A DNA stretch of 64,000 nt from Deroplatys truncata (taxonomy: Eukaryota; Arthropoda; Insecta; Mantodea; Mantidae), in contig CM060990.1 in assembly GCA_030765065.1 (NCBI GenBank), positions 213,257,290 to 213,321,289 on the forward strand, in the 5' to 3' direction. The notes under the pieces were generated by a model. That model was not told the DNA's origin. It saw only the letters and a program-made list of their open reading frames with translations, and ran no database searches. Shown here piece by piece: positions 1 to 10,385 of this stretch (within the stretch, counting starts at the first letter, position 1; every line of letters begins with the position of its first letter). A program made the position numbers and the translations under genes.

Positions 1-887
1 CCCGGAAAGACTAAGAAATGAAGTGCCGCATGTTCTTTGCATAATTAAAATGTTCCTTGTTCAAATTGTTTAAACTTCTGACAAGGTCACACAATTGCTA
101 ATAAACAAATAATATGTAACTAATTATACTGAACGGAAGTTAAATACTCCATATCCAATAAACAGTTATTACAGATTCCTTGGTAACCAATTAACAAATA
201 ATAATGTTGTTCATTTGGTTGCGTACGCGTTTGCGGGCATGTTTTTTTTTTTTGGGGGGGGGTGGTTAGGAATTGGAAGACAAGCCCCAATAATGTAATT
301 AAAAACTGTTATATTTAGTGGCCCTTTCCCAGCATAATGTAAACATTGGCTCCAAATCAAATGGTATCAGGAAAGAAACCAAATTTTGTATTTCACTTGG
401 ATGGTTTTATTCTGTGGAGAAATAGATATATTTTAAAGTTTAGCAAGATACTAAATGTACAATATGGCATATTTTGTGATTTCGGGAAGAGAATTTTAAA
501 TAAAAAAGGCTGTACATAACATATTGAGAAGAAACACAAACAATTAAGGCTACCCATAACATCTAATGCCCAATATACATAGATACATGCAAATAGATAC
601 AATAAAAGTACTGGATAATTGAAAAATAAGGAGCCATAAACATTTGTTAGGCAGTTTAAACATGATTTGGTTTCATTCTGGTAAAGAAACTTCTTAATGT
701 TACAATTGAAGATGTAACCATTTTGTAATTTTCTTTTGTCATTTATCTTGCCATTAAAAATTCCTGTTTCAACACAGTAAGTCTATAGTTGGAATACAGC
801 TGTAAACATTATATTTTAAGATATGAATGTTAGGAAGTGCCATTATTTGCTATGAGAATCCATTACCAGTCCTTGTGTTTTAATTAG
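1..887. other. Intronic or intergenic DNA, no gene seen
   Basis: AT-rich sequence with no recognisable coding domain on either strand. The only visible structure is a T-run followed by a G-run at about 242-261. If the formin model holds, this is intron. Confidence 0.5.
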
Positions 888-1058
888 TTAACACCAGGAG
901 AACCAGGAGTTTTGTACTAAATAACACCAGAACCACTCACTTTAATGGTACATCACTTTACCGGTACATCATGAAATTTTTACTTTTTTCGGGATGCATT
1001 TATCTTTAATCTTCATTTTAGACTTAATAATTGTTTTCAATTCTTTTTTAAGTTAATA
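888..1058. mobile_element. Possible piggyBac-like terminal fragment
   Basis: A TTAA at 888-891 is followed directly by CACCAGGAGAACCAGG. A TTAA target next to a C-rich end is what piggyBac-type elements show. The Penelope-like element at 1072-3568 has inserted into this sequence, and what may be the continuation resumes after 3581, where a short acidic reading frame lies on the minus strand. The other TTAA end was not identified, so the family call is weak. Confidence 0.25.
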
Positions 1059-1117
1059 AAACTTAAATGTTCAATTTTTGAAGATTTAGAAGCTTGCAAC
1101 AGTGATGTGTCATAATT

Positions 1118-1402
1118 TAAAATAGAGAGTTGAGGGTTGTTACACTACATCACTATGATATTCTTACTTGAACGCGTTTCGGGAGACGGCTTGTTCCCAT
1201 CGTCAGCATTTTCTCTCAACTGATTTTTGCCGGTCATCGTCTGGAGGATGTGTGTGGTTTGTGGTGTTCTCTGGTGCTGGGCTGATGAACCTCCAAAGGC
1301 TGTTGGGTGGCGGCAGTTCAAAATTCATTAGGTGATTACTGTGTTTGACAATATGTATTTTTTCCCAGATGTCCAATTCATTGCTGCTGTTGATCGGTTT
1401 TA
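1118..1402 (-). repeat. Penelope-like 3' arm, inverted-repeat partner of 3285-3568
   Basis: About 285 bp, nearly identical to the reverse complement of 3285-3568. It covers the last codons of the GIY-YIG protein and the 3' UTR. Both arms end at TTAAAATAGAGAGTTGAGGG or its complement. Confidence 0.9.
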
Positions 1403-2180
1403 AGAGTTTTATGTTTGGAGTGATATCATGGTTTGAAGACCAGAAATGATGTGCTACTGCTGATTTATCTTGTTGCTTTTGGTAAATGCATCTCATATGC
1501 TCTTTAAGTCTTATTTCAAGATTTCTTTTTGTTCTTCCTATATATACCAGGTTACATTCATTACAATCAATTTGATATATACCAGCTGATTTATCGTTGG
1601 GGATAGGATCTTTTGTTCTGTTGCATAGTAGTTTCTGTATGTTGTGGTTATTCTGTGGAGACAGGGTGATGTTGTATTTTTTGAAAATCCTTTGAAATTT
1701 ATGATGTGTCCAAGGGTGATAAGTGAATTTTCTATATGCTTGTGGTTTTTGTTGTCTGAGTAACGTAGTCATTTGTTGGATGTATTTCTGTCTTTCAAAC
1801 CTTTTTATCTTCTTATCTATTGTTTTTTTCTGGTATCCATTCATAGTGGCTATGTTGATAATGTGTTGGTATTCTTTCTGGTATTCCTCTTTCTCCATTG
1901 GTATATGTACTAACCTGTTTGTAATACTATTTAAAATTGCATGTTTGTGGCTTGTAGGATTGTAGCTATTATTTTTAATATAGTTTTCTGTGTGCGTTGG
2001 TTTTCTGTAAATGCCAAACGTTAGTTTGTTGTGTGCATTATTTCTGATGATCCTGATGTCCAGGTAAGGTAATTGGCCATTTTCTTCTTTTTCCATTGTG
2101 AATTTTATAGATCTTTTTTGTAAATTTAATAATTTCAAAGCATCTTCTGAAAGTTGTAGTAGTACAAATGTTGTAACATT
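1203..2180 (-). pseudogene. Penelope-like RT C-terminus plus GIY-YIG endonuclease
   Basis: An open frame of roughly 325 codons. The N-terminal part carries the post-catalytic RT region (KFTMEKEENGQLPYLDIRII, then an FGIYRKPTHT segment). The C-terminal part has the GIY-YIG nuclease signature (AGIYQIDCNECN, then LVYIGRTKRNLEIRLKEH), the fusion typical of Penelope-like elements: RT copies the RNA and the nuclease nicks the target. The frame runs open a little further upstream (to 2219), but those codons come from the inserted LTR and its leader and are not native. The frame is intact but cut off from its RT catalytic core, so it is non-functional as it stands. Confidence 0.9.
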
Positions 2181-2186
2181 ATTATA

Positions 2187-3137
2187 GCCCCACGTTTGGC
2201 AGCCAATTTGCGAGAGCAAATATGTGTTTTTACTTCACGCGTTGCCATCTTGTGACATCATTCTTTGTTTGGTTCGTAGCTCCCTCTGGCGTTAGCAATT
2301 TGCATGAATTAGTGTTCGAAAGAATTTAAATTTAGTATATTGTCCTCCGGCTAGCTATCATCTTATCTTGGTAGAACTTGTATCTCTTGCAGGGTGTGAA
2401 TCAGAAAGGAATCTCTTATCCAGAAATGATACTGATGAAGAAATTGGTTTTATAACTTTTATTGTCGAACACGTTCACTAACACTTTTTACATATTGAGA
2501 TAGATACTCGCCAAACTGAAACTGTTTGTAATAACTTCTTACTTATCACTTTTAACTCGAGTACTTCAACTTTTGTGTATTTTTTTAACTGTATAATACT
2601 TTATAATAATTCTCGTAATTCTGCTGCGCGTAACTTGACGAAATGAAGGACTGGCTGACGATGTGTAGTGTACACAAAATTTTGATGAACTGAACCGACG
2701 TGTAGTGTGTTGAGAATTCTGTTAAACTGGGAGACACTCTACCTCGGGCCTGGCTTATTTATACGCTTGCCACAAGATACGCCTAAAGATTATAAATGAA
2801 CTGCCATTGGCTAATAAAACGCGCCAACATTAGCGTCTATTTTACTATCCAATGAAAACCACGAATACATATGCTTTAGGAAATGTTCTAGAAGCTTCTA
2901 AACGGAAAAAACGCGCGAAACATTACGTAACTTCCTGGTTCCCGGTAATGATAAACAACTCACCCCATTGCTGCATTATTGCGTTATTGTTGACAGTTTC
3001 AGTAAAGCCGTATATTATTATTTACCAATAATAATTACAATTAATAAACATCAGAAATCAATGTCACATAAAAATACATATTCATATTACTATCATTAAT
3101 TACATCTGAGTAATTTGTGATACAAATTACCGTATCA
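2187..3137 (-). repeat. LTR copy 1 (family L) with adjacent primer-binding site
   Basis: In the minus sense the LTR runs TGATACGG...CTCGCA (3137 to 2209), so it has TG...CA ends. It contains CCAAT-like and TATA-like promoter elements. Two or three bases after the CA end comes TGGCTGCCAAACGTGGGGC (2205-2187), which resembles a tRNA-Lys-type primer-binding site with one extra base. An 8-bp stem (GTAATTTG / CAAATTAC) with a TGATA loop sits just inside the LTR start (3110-3130). Three further copies occur at 27680-28643, 37932-38895 and 40882-41834. This copy interrupts the Penelope-like element. Confidence 0.8.
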
Positions 3138-3290
3138 AAGTTTTTTTGGAACAATAGCAAAAATATCATCTACATACCTATACCAGGTTTTGAATAGATG
3201 TGGGAAAGATTTAGTAATATGGGATTCAAAATGGCTCATATATAGTTCTGCTAAAAATGGTGAAAGGGGGTTTCCCATAGTTCCTAAAAC
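3138..3290 (-). pseudogene. Penelope-like reverse transcriptase catalytic fragment
   Basis: Minus-strand translation gives GTMGNPLSPFLAELYMSHFE, then TWYRYVDDIFAIVPKK. These are RT motifs around the catalytic YVDD (3165-3176). The frame breaks at the LTR that starts at 3137 and resumes beyond it at about 2180 in the GIY-YIG fragment. On the other side it is replaced at about 3285 by the inverted 3' arm, so everything N-terminal to this motif is absent. Confidence 0.9.
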
Positions 3291-3568
3291 CGATCAACAG
3301 CAGCCATGAATTGGACATCTGGGAAAAAATACATATTGTCAAACACAGTAATCACCTAATGAATTTTGAACTGCCGCCACCCAACAGCCTTTGGAGGTTC
3401 ATCAGCTCAGCACCAGAGAACACCACAAACCACACACATCCCCCAGACGATGACCGGCAAAAATCAGTTGAGAGAAAATGCTGACGATGGGAACAAGCCG
3501 TCTCCCGAAACGCATTCAAGTAAGAATATCATAGTGATGTAGTGTAACAACCCTCAACTCTCTATTTT
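3285..3568 (+). repeat. Penelope-like 3' arm, inverted partner of 1118-1402
   Basis: A plus-strand copy of the element's 3' end, beginning in the codons for NSSNELDIWEKIHIV-like sequence and ending next to the 13-bp target duplication. Differences from 1118-1402 are few. Confidence 0.9.
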
Positions 3569-3735
3569 AAACTTAAATGTTATTTTCAAATAAATTGAAA
3601 TTATTTTCAACAGAAATACTACCACAAATTATAGAATATTTTCATCAAGAATACTACCATAAATTATGATCCCTCACTGATCATACTGTTCATCATAACT
3701 TTATCACATCTTTATCTTTATTTATCATTTTAGAG

Positions 3736-3930
3736 TTAAAAATTGTTTTTTAATGCTTTTACTCTTACAGCCATCTTTATCTTTTTGTAAAGGGATGTAA
3801 TCACTATCACCATTCTCATTGTCAATTTCAAGCTCATCATTTTCACATAAACTGAAAGCAACTTCCCCTTCTGATTCAATATTGGGCGATTCAAAGTATG
3901 ACAATACTTTGTCATCTTTCAGATATCACA
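3736..3930 (-). pseudogene. Short acidic reading-frame remnant, unidentified
   Basis: The minus strand holds about 63 codons without a stop, rich in D, E and S (for example SYFESPNIESEGEVAFS and NDELEIDNENGDSDYIPL), ending in a lysine-rich stretch and a stop. It has no start codon in frame. An acidic N-terminal segment would suit a piggyBac-type transposase, and the TTAA end at 888 lies on the other side of the inserted Penelope-like element. That is only an inference, and it could equally be chance or a host remnant. Confidence 0.25.
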
Positions 3931-5512
3931 AACCAACTAATGTGGTATGAGTTTTTAACCTTTACACGTGTTATTGATACAAGGATACATTAATAAATGA
4001 TTCATGAGTTAGCTGGAAACAACTATGGATTACTAATTTTTATTTGCAAAACAACAATGAAAGCATTTTTTTAACACTGTAGAAGCAGGAAATACAAAAT
4101 ATGTTACCAGTCAAGTTCACCGGCTGTGGTCCTTGAAGGTAGCAGTGTAAAATTACAGCATTCATTAATTATATTTCAAGAAAAAAACTTTAAAGGAATC
4201 TCAGTTACTAAATTCACAAGAATTCAAAAAGCTTCACTCGACTGGATTCAATTGGTTGTAACAGGCAAGGGTGCTCATCCCCCCCAAAACAATCATCCTC
4301 CCCCTATTTTTCTGAGAGCTCAATTTAAACTATTTGGTTCCTTTTCTATGTTGCTGGAAAGCTTCACAAAGGGGCTGTCTTATAGGTACTGTAGTAGCTA
4401 TTGTGATACCGGTACACAATGAAAGCTTAAACAAATAATTGGAAGGTTAAAATAAAAAAAAACCATAATATTTACAGCAAAACTACAAACCAATATATTT
4501 GGCAGTTGGTATATTTTGTTGGTATTTCAATGTATACTATTGTATCTAAATAGACCAATATAGCAAGTGTAATAATGCTGTACATTCTGAACAACTACAT
4601 ACCTACCTATAACATTATAGTTCCTTGTATACATTTCCAAAAATTATGATTTGATATGCCACATTATATCATGCAGTATGAATTGTACTTAACATTACCT
4701 TTGAGGGGTGGATACAGCACATTTAGATTAACAAGCTTCAAGATACAAATGGAGTTAACGATTACAGTACTCTATTAAAAACTGTAATAAATTTGTTTAA
4801 ATTACCTGGATTAATTTACTATAATATGTTTTTATTCCCCAACATTTTCAACCCCCCCCCCCAAAAGTTCCTAATGGCACAACTTCACCAAACCCCCCCA
4901 TGGGTGGTCCTGGTAATATATATATAATTATTAATTATAAATCATTATCTGGTCAATTTGATTGGCTGGACCTTCTAATGTTAATATTATTGCCAGGAAA
5001 TAAATAATGTTGAAGAAAATATATTTCTAGGCAGAATACAGATAGTGTTGTAATGGTGTGGCACTATTGCTGCATTGAACATTGTGTGACATCCATATTG
5101 TCGTTTGCCTCAGGCTAACTCGTGTCATGGGTGTGGGTAACACAGTGATTTTGAAATGACATTCATTGTCTTTTACCACTGCAATTTTTATGTATTTCTG
5201 CAGTCCAGGGAAACAAAGTATTAAATTATGTTAATCAACCAAGCTATTATCACATTATATTATTCATTCACTAGATGATCCAAGTATGGTTATACCAATT
5301 TACATTGCTGCAAGTAATGTGAATTGGATACATAAGAAGTGCAGACTGAGTTCTGAATGCTGAACACACTATCAATGAGCGAATGTTCCCCTGAGGCTCA
5401 ATGACATGCCTTTTTCTTTCATTATGCTCCATCTCCTGGTTTAAGCAACTCTCTTAATACTAATATATCATTGGTTTATTCATTTTGTACAATATTATTG
5501 GTTTGCTATTTA
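3931..5512. other. Non-coding stretch, nothing recognised
   Basis: AT-rich sequence between the Penelope-like and Gypsy insertions. A C-run lies at about 4852-4862. A plus-strand frame at 4126-4422 is open for 98 codons but has low-complexity composition and no recognisable domain, so I do not call it a gene. Confidence 0.5.
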
Positions 5513-5517
5513 CATAT

Positions 5518-6046
5518 TGTGACTCAGTGACTATGGCCCAAGATTATCGGGAGGTCAGCGCCGGGCAGTGGAGGTAATCAGAGAAATCGTGCATTCACCC
5601 AGCATAAACACCAGAAGTGCTATCATCAGATAACCTGAATCTTCTGGATGTTTCACCTTCTTGAACGTTCCGGAACTCTGTAGAAATTTCCAATAACTAT
5701 AGAAGGGAGTGCTCTTGCAAGTGAGTTAGTAGTGAGCAAGTTAGCGAGTGCATTTCTGGTTTGTGACATCTGTTGTGACTGCAGTGATTGCTGCTTCCGC
5801 AAGATACTGAAAAAGTCTTGTGTTCAATTCCCTAGCGGGTGAACTGTCTGGAAGAAAGACTATGTTGTGAGTATTTCGTTATGCCATTACGTCATGAAGA
5901 AAAGTGAAGTGATGGAAAATTGTAGTAGTTCACATTAGTGAAGCGACAGTGTCAAATGAAATCACAGTTGAAGGGAACTAAATCACAGTAACAAAGTGAC
6001 AGTAAGAAGTTAGTGAGATGAGAGTTAAAAACTGATCCAAGTCACA
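5518..6046 (+). repeat. Gypsy 5' LTR
   Basis: 529 bp. Shared landmarks with 10867-11398 include TATGGCCCAAG near the start, the CACCCAGCATAAACAC block, the AGTGCTCTT / AAGTGAGTTAGTAGTGAGC block after the probable promoter, and the CACATTAGTGAA block near the end. Confidence 0.93.
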
Positions 6047-6047
6047 T

Positions 6048-6066
6048 TGGTGTCAGAAGTAGGATT
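6048..6066 (+). promoter_or_regulatory. Gypsy primer-binding site
   Basis: TGGTGTCAGAAGTAGGATT starts one base after the 5' LTR end. The position and the TGG start fit a primer-binding site complementary to a tRNA 3' end. I did not assign the tRNA. Confidence 0.75.
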
Positions 6067-6079
6067 AAAGGCCAAGATG

Positions 6080-7500
6080 CAGGAAATGCTGAAAAAATTA
6101 TTGAACAGAATGGAGGAAATAGGAACCAAAGTGGAGACAACAAAACCTGTAATGGTGGAGATGGAATGGAGAAAATGAAACCTAAACTTGGCTTTGACAT
6201 CAACTCTGTAAAGTGTAAGATAAATGCAAATCTGAAAAATTTCAAAGACAACATCACAGGGGAGAAGAAATCAAATCTGACATGGAGGGAAAGATTATTG
6301 CATTGGAAGAGTGTCTAAATCAGCAATAAAAACTGTTAGACCAGCAGATGAAGGAAAACAAGACAATGATAGAGACCATAATGAGACAGTATCTAGTCCA
6401 ACAGACCAAAGAAAGCAAGAGGATGATGGACACTGCAGTGGAAGAGATGCATCGCAACCTAGATGCCAAGATCTGTACCGAAGGTGTAGAGAGGGCCAAG
6501 ATTATGAGATCACCTAATGTAAAGACAGTGAAGCCACCGAAATTCAACAGTACTTCCTCTTGGGCAGTGTTTAAGCATCAATTTGAGGCAATTGTTACCC
6601 ACAATGGTTGGAAACCAGCGGAGAAGACATAGCTTTTGGCTGACCTGCAGGGGCAAGTAGAGGAAACACTTTGTAACTTCCCCGCTGGAGGCTTGTCCAA
6701 GGAGTTGATTAACCCTTTATTACCGGAATTATTTTGTTACATATGCCGGTCTTCCTCTAATTCTTAAACTGGCTTTTATATCCCTTTCACTGGCATCACA
6801 ACCGAAATGATTCGAATAGCCATGATCGTAAGAGCGAGACAAAATGGACTGGCCATCCATTCAAAGCCAAACAATACAAGTCAAGTCCCAGTGACTGCAG
6901 TCAAACATGCCTTTGGTTAAGGATGGGCCCGGCCCAAGTAAAACACAACTGGTGTGATGGCACGCTTGGATGATGGAGTTAAATTTGGCTGCAGTTGCAG
7001 CTTCTGGCTGCCCTGCAGGAGTAAGCAGAGGAAACAATTCACAAATTCCCTGCCAGAGGCAAGGATTTTATTAAAATGTTGGAGGGGCACTATGGAGAAC
7101 ATCAACTGGCGTGGCTTACAGAGCCCAGCTGAAACCATGAATACAACCGGGTGAGACCTTACAAGAATTCGCCATGGAGGTGGAACAGCTGGCGCACTGG
7201 GCTTAGATGGATTTACCACCAGATTATATTCTCAAAGAGGCAGCCCACACATTCATCAATAGGGAGAGAGACCAGGAGATGAAACAACAGCTCCTCCTGG
7301 CGGAACACCGAAAATAAAAGATTCCCTCATGGTTGCCCTCCGGATTGAAGCGGCAAAGATGACGCCAGGAAGAATCACCCCGGTACCAGACAGAGTGACT
7401 GCCCAGAATGACGATTACTGGCGCTGACGATAGCAACCAAATCGTCATAGAACTGGGGGCAGGATACCTAAGTGCTGGAGTCGCAGAAAGCCAGAACACC
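6080..7500 (+). pseudogene. Gypsy gag remnant with internal duplication
   Basis: An N-terminal charged helical segment (EMHRNLDAKIC region) is followed by the conserved Gag core VKPPKFNSTSSWAVFKHQFE at about 6520-6580. Later, ETLQEFAMEVEQLAHWA and PPDYILKEAAHTFINRERD (about 7155-7260) match the C-terminal Gag region of arthropod Gypsy elements. The segment encoding LLADLQGQVEETLCNFPAGG (about 6635-6695) recurs at about 7000-7060 as a diverged second copy. Between the copies is a block starting TTAACCC that is not Gag-like. Several stops and frame changes make this non-coding. Confidence 0.8.
6713..6924. mobile_element. Possible small TTAA-flanked insertion in gag
   Basis: The gag reading is interrupted at TTAACCCTTTATTACCGG (about 6713). 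A second TTAA lies at about 6919. The sequence between has no coding character. TTAA target duplications and a CCC-rich end are features of piggyBac-type MITEs. The inverted match between the two ends is only a few bases, so this is tentative. Confidence 0.3.
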
Positions 7501-7564
7501 TAAAGGCACATCACATTCCCCTCGCTTCACGATAAATACCGTGGTCTGGTAGCACATGGATGGA

Positions 7565-7930
7565 TTCGGGACCCTCCCTGCAGAGTGCTGGTAGATAAAG
7601 TGCCTCACTAGCAATCGCCAGGCCCGATATGGTGCGGGATTACCAAAAAGGACACCAGTCGGACGCTACGAGCTACGAACCGCCTCGGGTGAAACCCTAG
7701 CCATGACTGAGGAAGCTTATTTGGAGTTAAACCTGGTAGGAACAGGCTAAAAATGAGCGTGTTCGTTGCCGCAATCACCGAGGAAATTTTTTGGGCCTGG
7801 ACGCATTTCGGTTCTTCGACGCCAAGGTAGCCGTCGAGCGCCGCATATTGCACATGGGCAGCGATGAAATCCTGTTGAACCATCTGAAGTCTACGTAGCA
7901 GCTGGTAAGGCTTTTAACTGCCGAACGAGG
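7565..7930 (+). pseudogene. Gypsy aspartic protease remnant
   Basis: The segment RVLVDKVPH occupies the position of the usual catalytic D-T/S-G motif, so the active site reads D-K-V. Downstream, TPVGRYELRTASGETLAMTE and EEAYLELNLVG (7650-7735) match the flap region of arthropod Gypsy proteases. In another frame, GLDAFRFFDAKVAVERRIL follows. The remnant is frameshifted and lacks catalytic residues. Confidence 0.75.
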
Positions 7931-7940
7931 TTGTTACACC

Positions 7941-8990
7941 ATGTGCGAGAGAGTAGTGACGATGCGCACAGAGAAACCCCTAACGACGAACATGACTGGA
8001 TGGAGCATTCTACCGAGATGGTGTTTATGTCGCGAGAACGGTGCTTCCTGCTCGGGAGACGTCTCAGTGAGGGTCCTCAATTCCACCAATAAGGACCAGG
8101 AGCTGCTTAGCAGGACTGTCTTGGGGAAATGCGAGCCGGTCACCTCTATAATACCCGCGGCCAGGAACACCGAGGACCGACCTAGGAAATTGGATGGACG
8201 ACTGAGTAACCTCTCCAGGCGGCGGCTCAGAATCTATCGCGAAGCGAGAACAGGGATCAACCTGCTCGGGGAACTCCAGGACATCTCTAGCCAATCGGAA
8301 GACAATTACGGCCGTAACGATAGTGCGATGCACGACCAATTAAGTCAGCCGCCTCGCTGTGTCCCGTTAGTCACGCAGAAGGAAATAGAATACTTAATAA
8401 CGGACATGAAGAGCAGAAGCATAATAGAGAATCCGATAATCCGTGGTCAACACTGGTAGTATTAGTGAAAAAGAAAGATAGAGATATGCGCTTTTACGTT
8501 GGCTACCGCAAGCTGAACGTCACCAAGAAAGACTACTTTCCGCTGCTACGTAATGATGACACCATAGACACCTTAGCCGGGGACCAGTGGGGTACCATCG
8601 AGTGGCACTTCACCCCGACTACAAGGACAAGACAGCATTTTCTACTGGAAATGGCCTGTAGCAGATCACGGTAATGCCTTTCGGACTCTGGAATGCTCCC
8701 GCAATCTTACAGAGACTTATGAAATCTGTGATGAGGGGACTCACCTACGACACTTGCCTCCATCTCGAGACGTCATTGTTATCGGCGAGACATTCCACGA
8801 TCAGCTGAGAAACCTGAGGAAGGTGTTCGAAAGGCTCAGCTGGGCTAACCACAAGCTTAACCCCGAGAAGTGTGAACTGTTTAGAAAACTGCGCGAACTA
8901 GGGCACATCATAATCCCTTATGGAGTGGCTGCGGAATCCCCAGATCGTGCAAGGAAAACTGCAACCAATGTGTGAAAGTCGAGACGAAGG
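7941..8990 (+). pseudogene. Gypsy reverse transcriptase remnant
   Basis: QLSQPPRCVPLVTQKEIEYL at about 8340 starts the finger region. KKKDRDMRFYVGYRKLNVTK, DYFPLLRNDDTIDTLAGDQW (8465-8590) and VMPFGLWNAPA (about 8670) are classic Gypsy RT blocks. The catalytic box is damaged: the tyrosine is histidine and one base is missing before the second aspartate (about 8761-8775), after which DVIVIGETFHDQLRNL resumes. LNPEKCELF and the GHIIIPYGVAAESP segment end the RT. The next recognisable sequence (about 9035) belongs to the linker before integrase, so the whole RNase H domain is missing. Confidence 0.9.
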
Positions 8991-9197
8991 AGTGTGTTGC
9001 AGCCATACACCCAGTCGCGGTTCAACCTGCAGTCGGTTGGGACGAAAAGACCTTGAGGAGGGAGCAACTGGCGGATCGAGACATAGGGCTGATCCTGATG
9101 GCTAAAGAATCTGGCGAACGACCTGTGTGGACGGGCGTAGCTCCAAGGGGCCCGATCTATAAGAGCTATTGGCCCAGTGGGACGCCCGGCGCTAGTC

Positions 9198-9490
9198 GTC
9201 ATCCGTAGTATAGGGGTACCATGCTAGCCTCTAGTTCCCGAGGTCGCGGGTTCAAACCCGGCGGAGGGCGATTGATTTTGTCGGGCGTAAAATTCCTTAG
9301 TATGGCTTCCTTCGGAAGGGAGTGTACAGCCGGTGGTCACGTGTCGTAGATTTACGGTACGTAAAAGAACCTCAAGACTGATAAAGAGGCCTCTGAGCAA
9401 AATTTCCGGTCTTTGACGCCCAATATAAAATGGGACGCTAAGGACCATAGTAGTTAAAGAGCGTCCATAAATAAAACTCAATTAATTTTT
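9198..9490 (+). mobile_element. tRNA-derived SINE inserted in Gypsy pol
   Basis: The head resembles a tRNA gene: CATCCGTAGTATAGGGGTA (A-box region, tRNA-Gly-like) and GCGGGTTCAAACCCGGC (B box) at about 9200-9266. A unique body of some 200 bp follows, with an AT-rich tail (AATAAATAAAACTCAATTAA). On either side the Gypsy pre-integrase reading is interrupted: the segment before 9190 and the segment after 9491 (GTGCTCAGGGACGGTGTA) would be adjacent in an intact element. GGCGCTAG / GGTGCTCAG flanks may be a decayed target duplication. Confidence 0.8.
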
Positions 9491-9863
9491 GGTGCTCAGG
9501 GACGGTGTATCGAAAAGAGGGGAGTCCGCAAACGGAAGAGCTAAGGCGGAACAGTTAGTACTCAAGAGGAACAAGTTGAAAGAAGTCCTCGGAGATCCAT
9601 GCCGCTACTATCGATGGGCACATAGGTGTAAATAAGACCTTGGAAAAGCCCGTCGCCATTTTTATTGGTTGGTCTTCGAAGCGACGTGGAGAGGGGGGGG
9701 TGTCAACATGTGCGCGACAAGTCGTGGGCCCCACACTCGAAGTCGGATGCAACAATACGTCGGAGCGCAATTCGAAAGAACTGCCATCGACGTGGCAGGA
9801 CCTTTCCCAAGTACACACAGGAAACCACTAGCTCATGTTGGCTATGGACTATTTCATCAGGTG

Positions 9864-10385
9864 GCCGAGGTTTACGTGATTCCCAATGAAGAGGCTTCGA
9901 CCGTGGCTAAAGCACTGTCGAACAATGCCGGTCTTTGTTCATTTGCCGGTTCGGGATTCCCCGGTAGCCCCATTGCGAACATGGGACAATTTTAAATCCA
10001 ACCTTACGCGAGAGCTTCTCCAGGGCCTCAGAACGCACAAGACACGTACCATAACTCCACAGTCGATGGAATAGTAGAGCATTATATTAAGACAGTCGAG
10101 GAACAGCTCCGGAAAATGGTATCCAGCCGAGGTTTACGTAATTCCAATGAAGAGGCTTTGACCGTGGCTAATGCACTGGTGAACAACTTCCTTTGCCGGT
10201 TCGGGATTCCCCGGTAGCTCCACAGCGAACATGAGACGAATTTTAAATCCAACCTTAAGCGAGAGCTTCTCCAGCGCCTCGTGATCCATAACACCCGTAT
10301 CACTCCTCTTCATCCACAGTCGGACGGAATGATAGTGTGTTATATTAAGACAGTCGAGGAGCACCTCCGGAAATGGTATCCAGCC
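9864..10385 (+). repeat. Tandem duplication of an integrase-core segment
   Basis: Two head-to-tail units of about 262 bp. Unit 1 (9864-10125) starts GCCGAGGTTTACGTGATTCC and unit 2 (10126-10385) starts GCCGAGGTTTACGTAATTCC. Both end in CAGTCGAGGA...TGGTATCCAGCC. They differ by scattered substitutions and small indels, so the duplication is old or both copies have decayed since. Confidence 0.92.

Larger units (their letters stand above)
1072..3568 (-). mobile_element. Penelope-like element, 5'-truncated with inverted terminal arms
   Basis: The element is bounded by a 13-bp direct repeat, AAACTTAAATGTT, at 1059-1071 and 3569-3581, which I read as its target-site duplication. The minus strand encodes an RT fragment with a YVDD box (3165-3176) and then the RT C-terminal part plus a GIY-YIG nuclease (about 2180-1203). 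The 3' end of the element is present twice, in opposite orientations (1118-1402 and 3285-3568), so the RT side is capped by an inverted copy of its own tail. Penelope-like elements are known for truncated, partly inverted copies of this sort. An LTR (2209-3137) has inserted between the YVDD part and the GIY-YIG part. Confidence 0.88.

Noticed and set aside
1723-1965. 80-codon plus-strand frame
   Set aside because: It is the antisense shadow of the Penelope-like GIY-YIG frame.
9198-9270. A functional tRNA gene
   Set aside because: The A and B boxes are present but the cloverleaf is imperfect, and the block continues into a SINE body and A/T-rich tail inside a Gypsy element.
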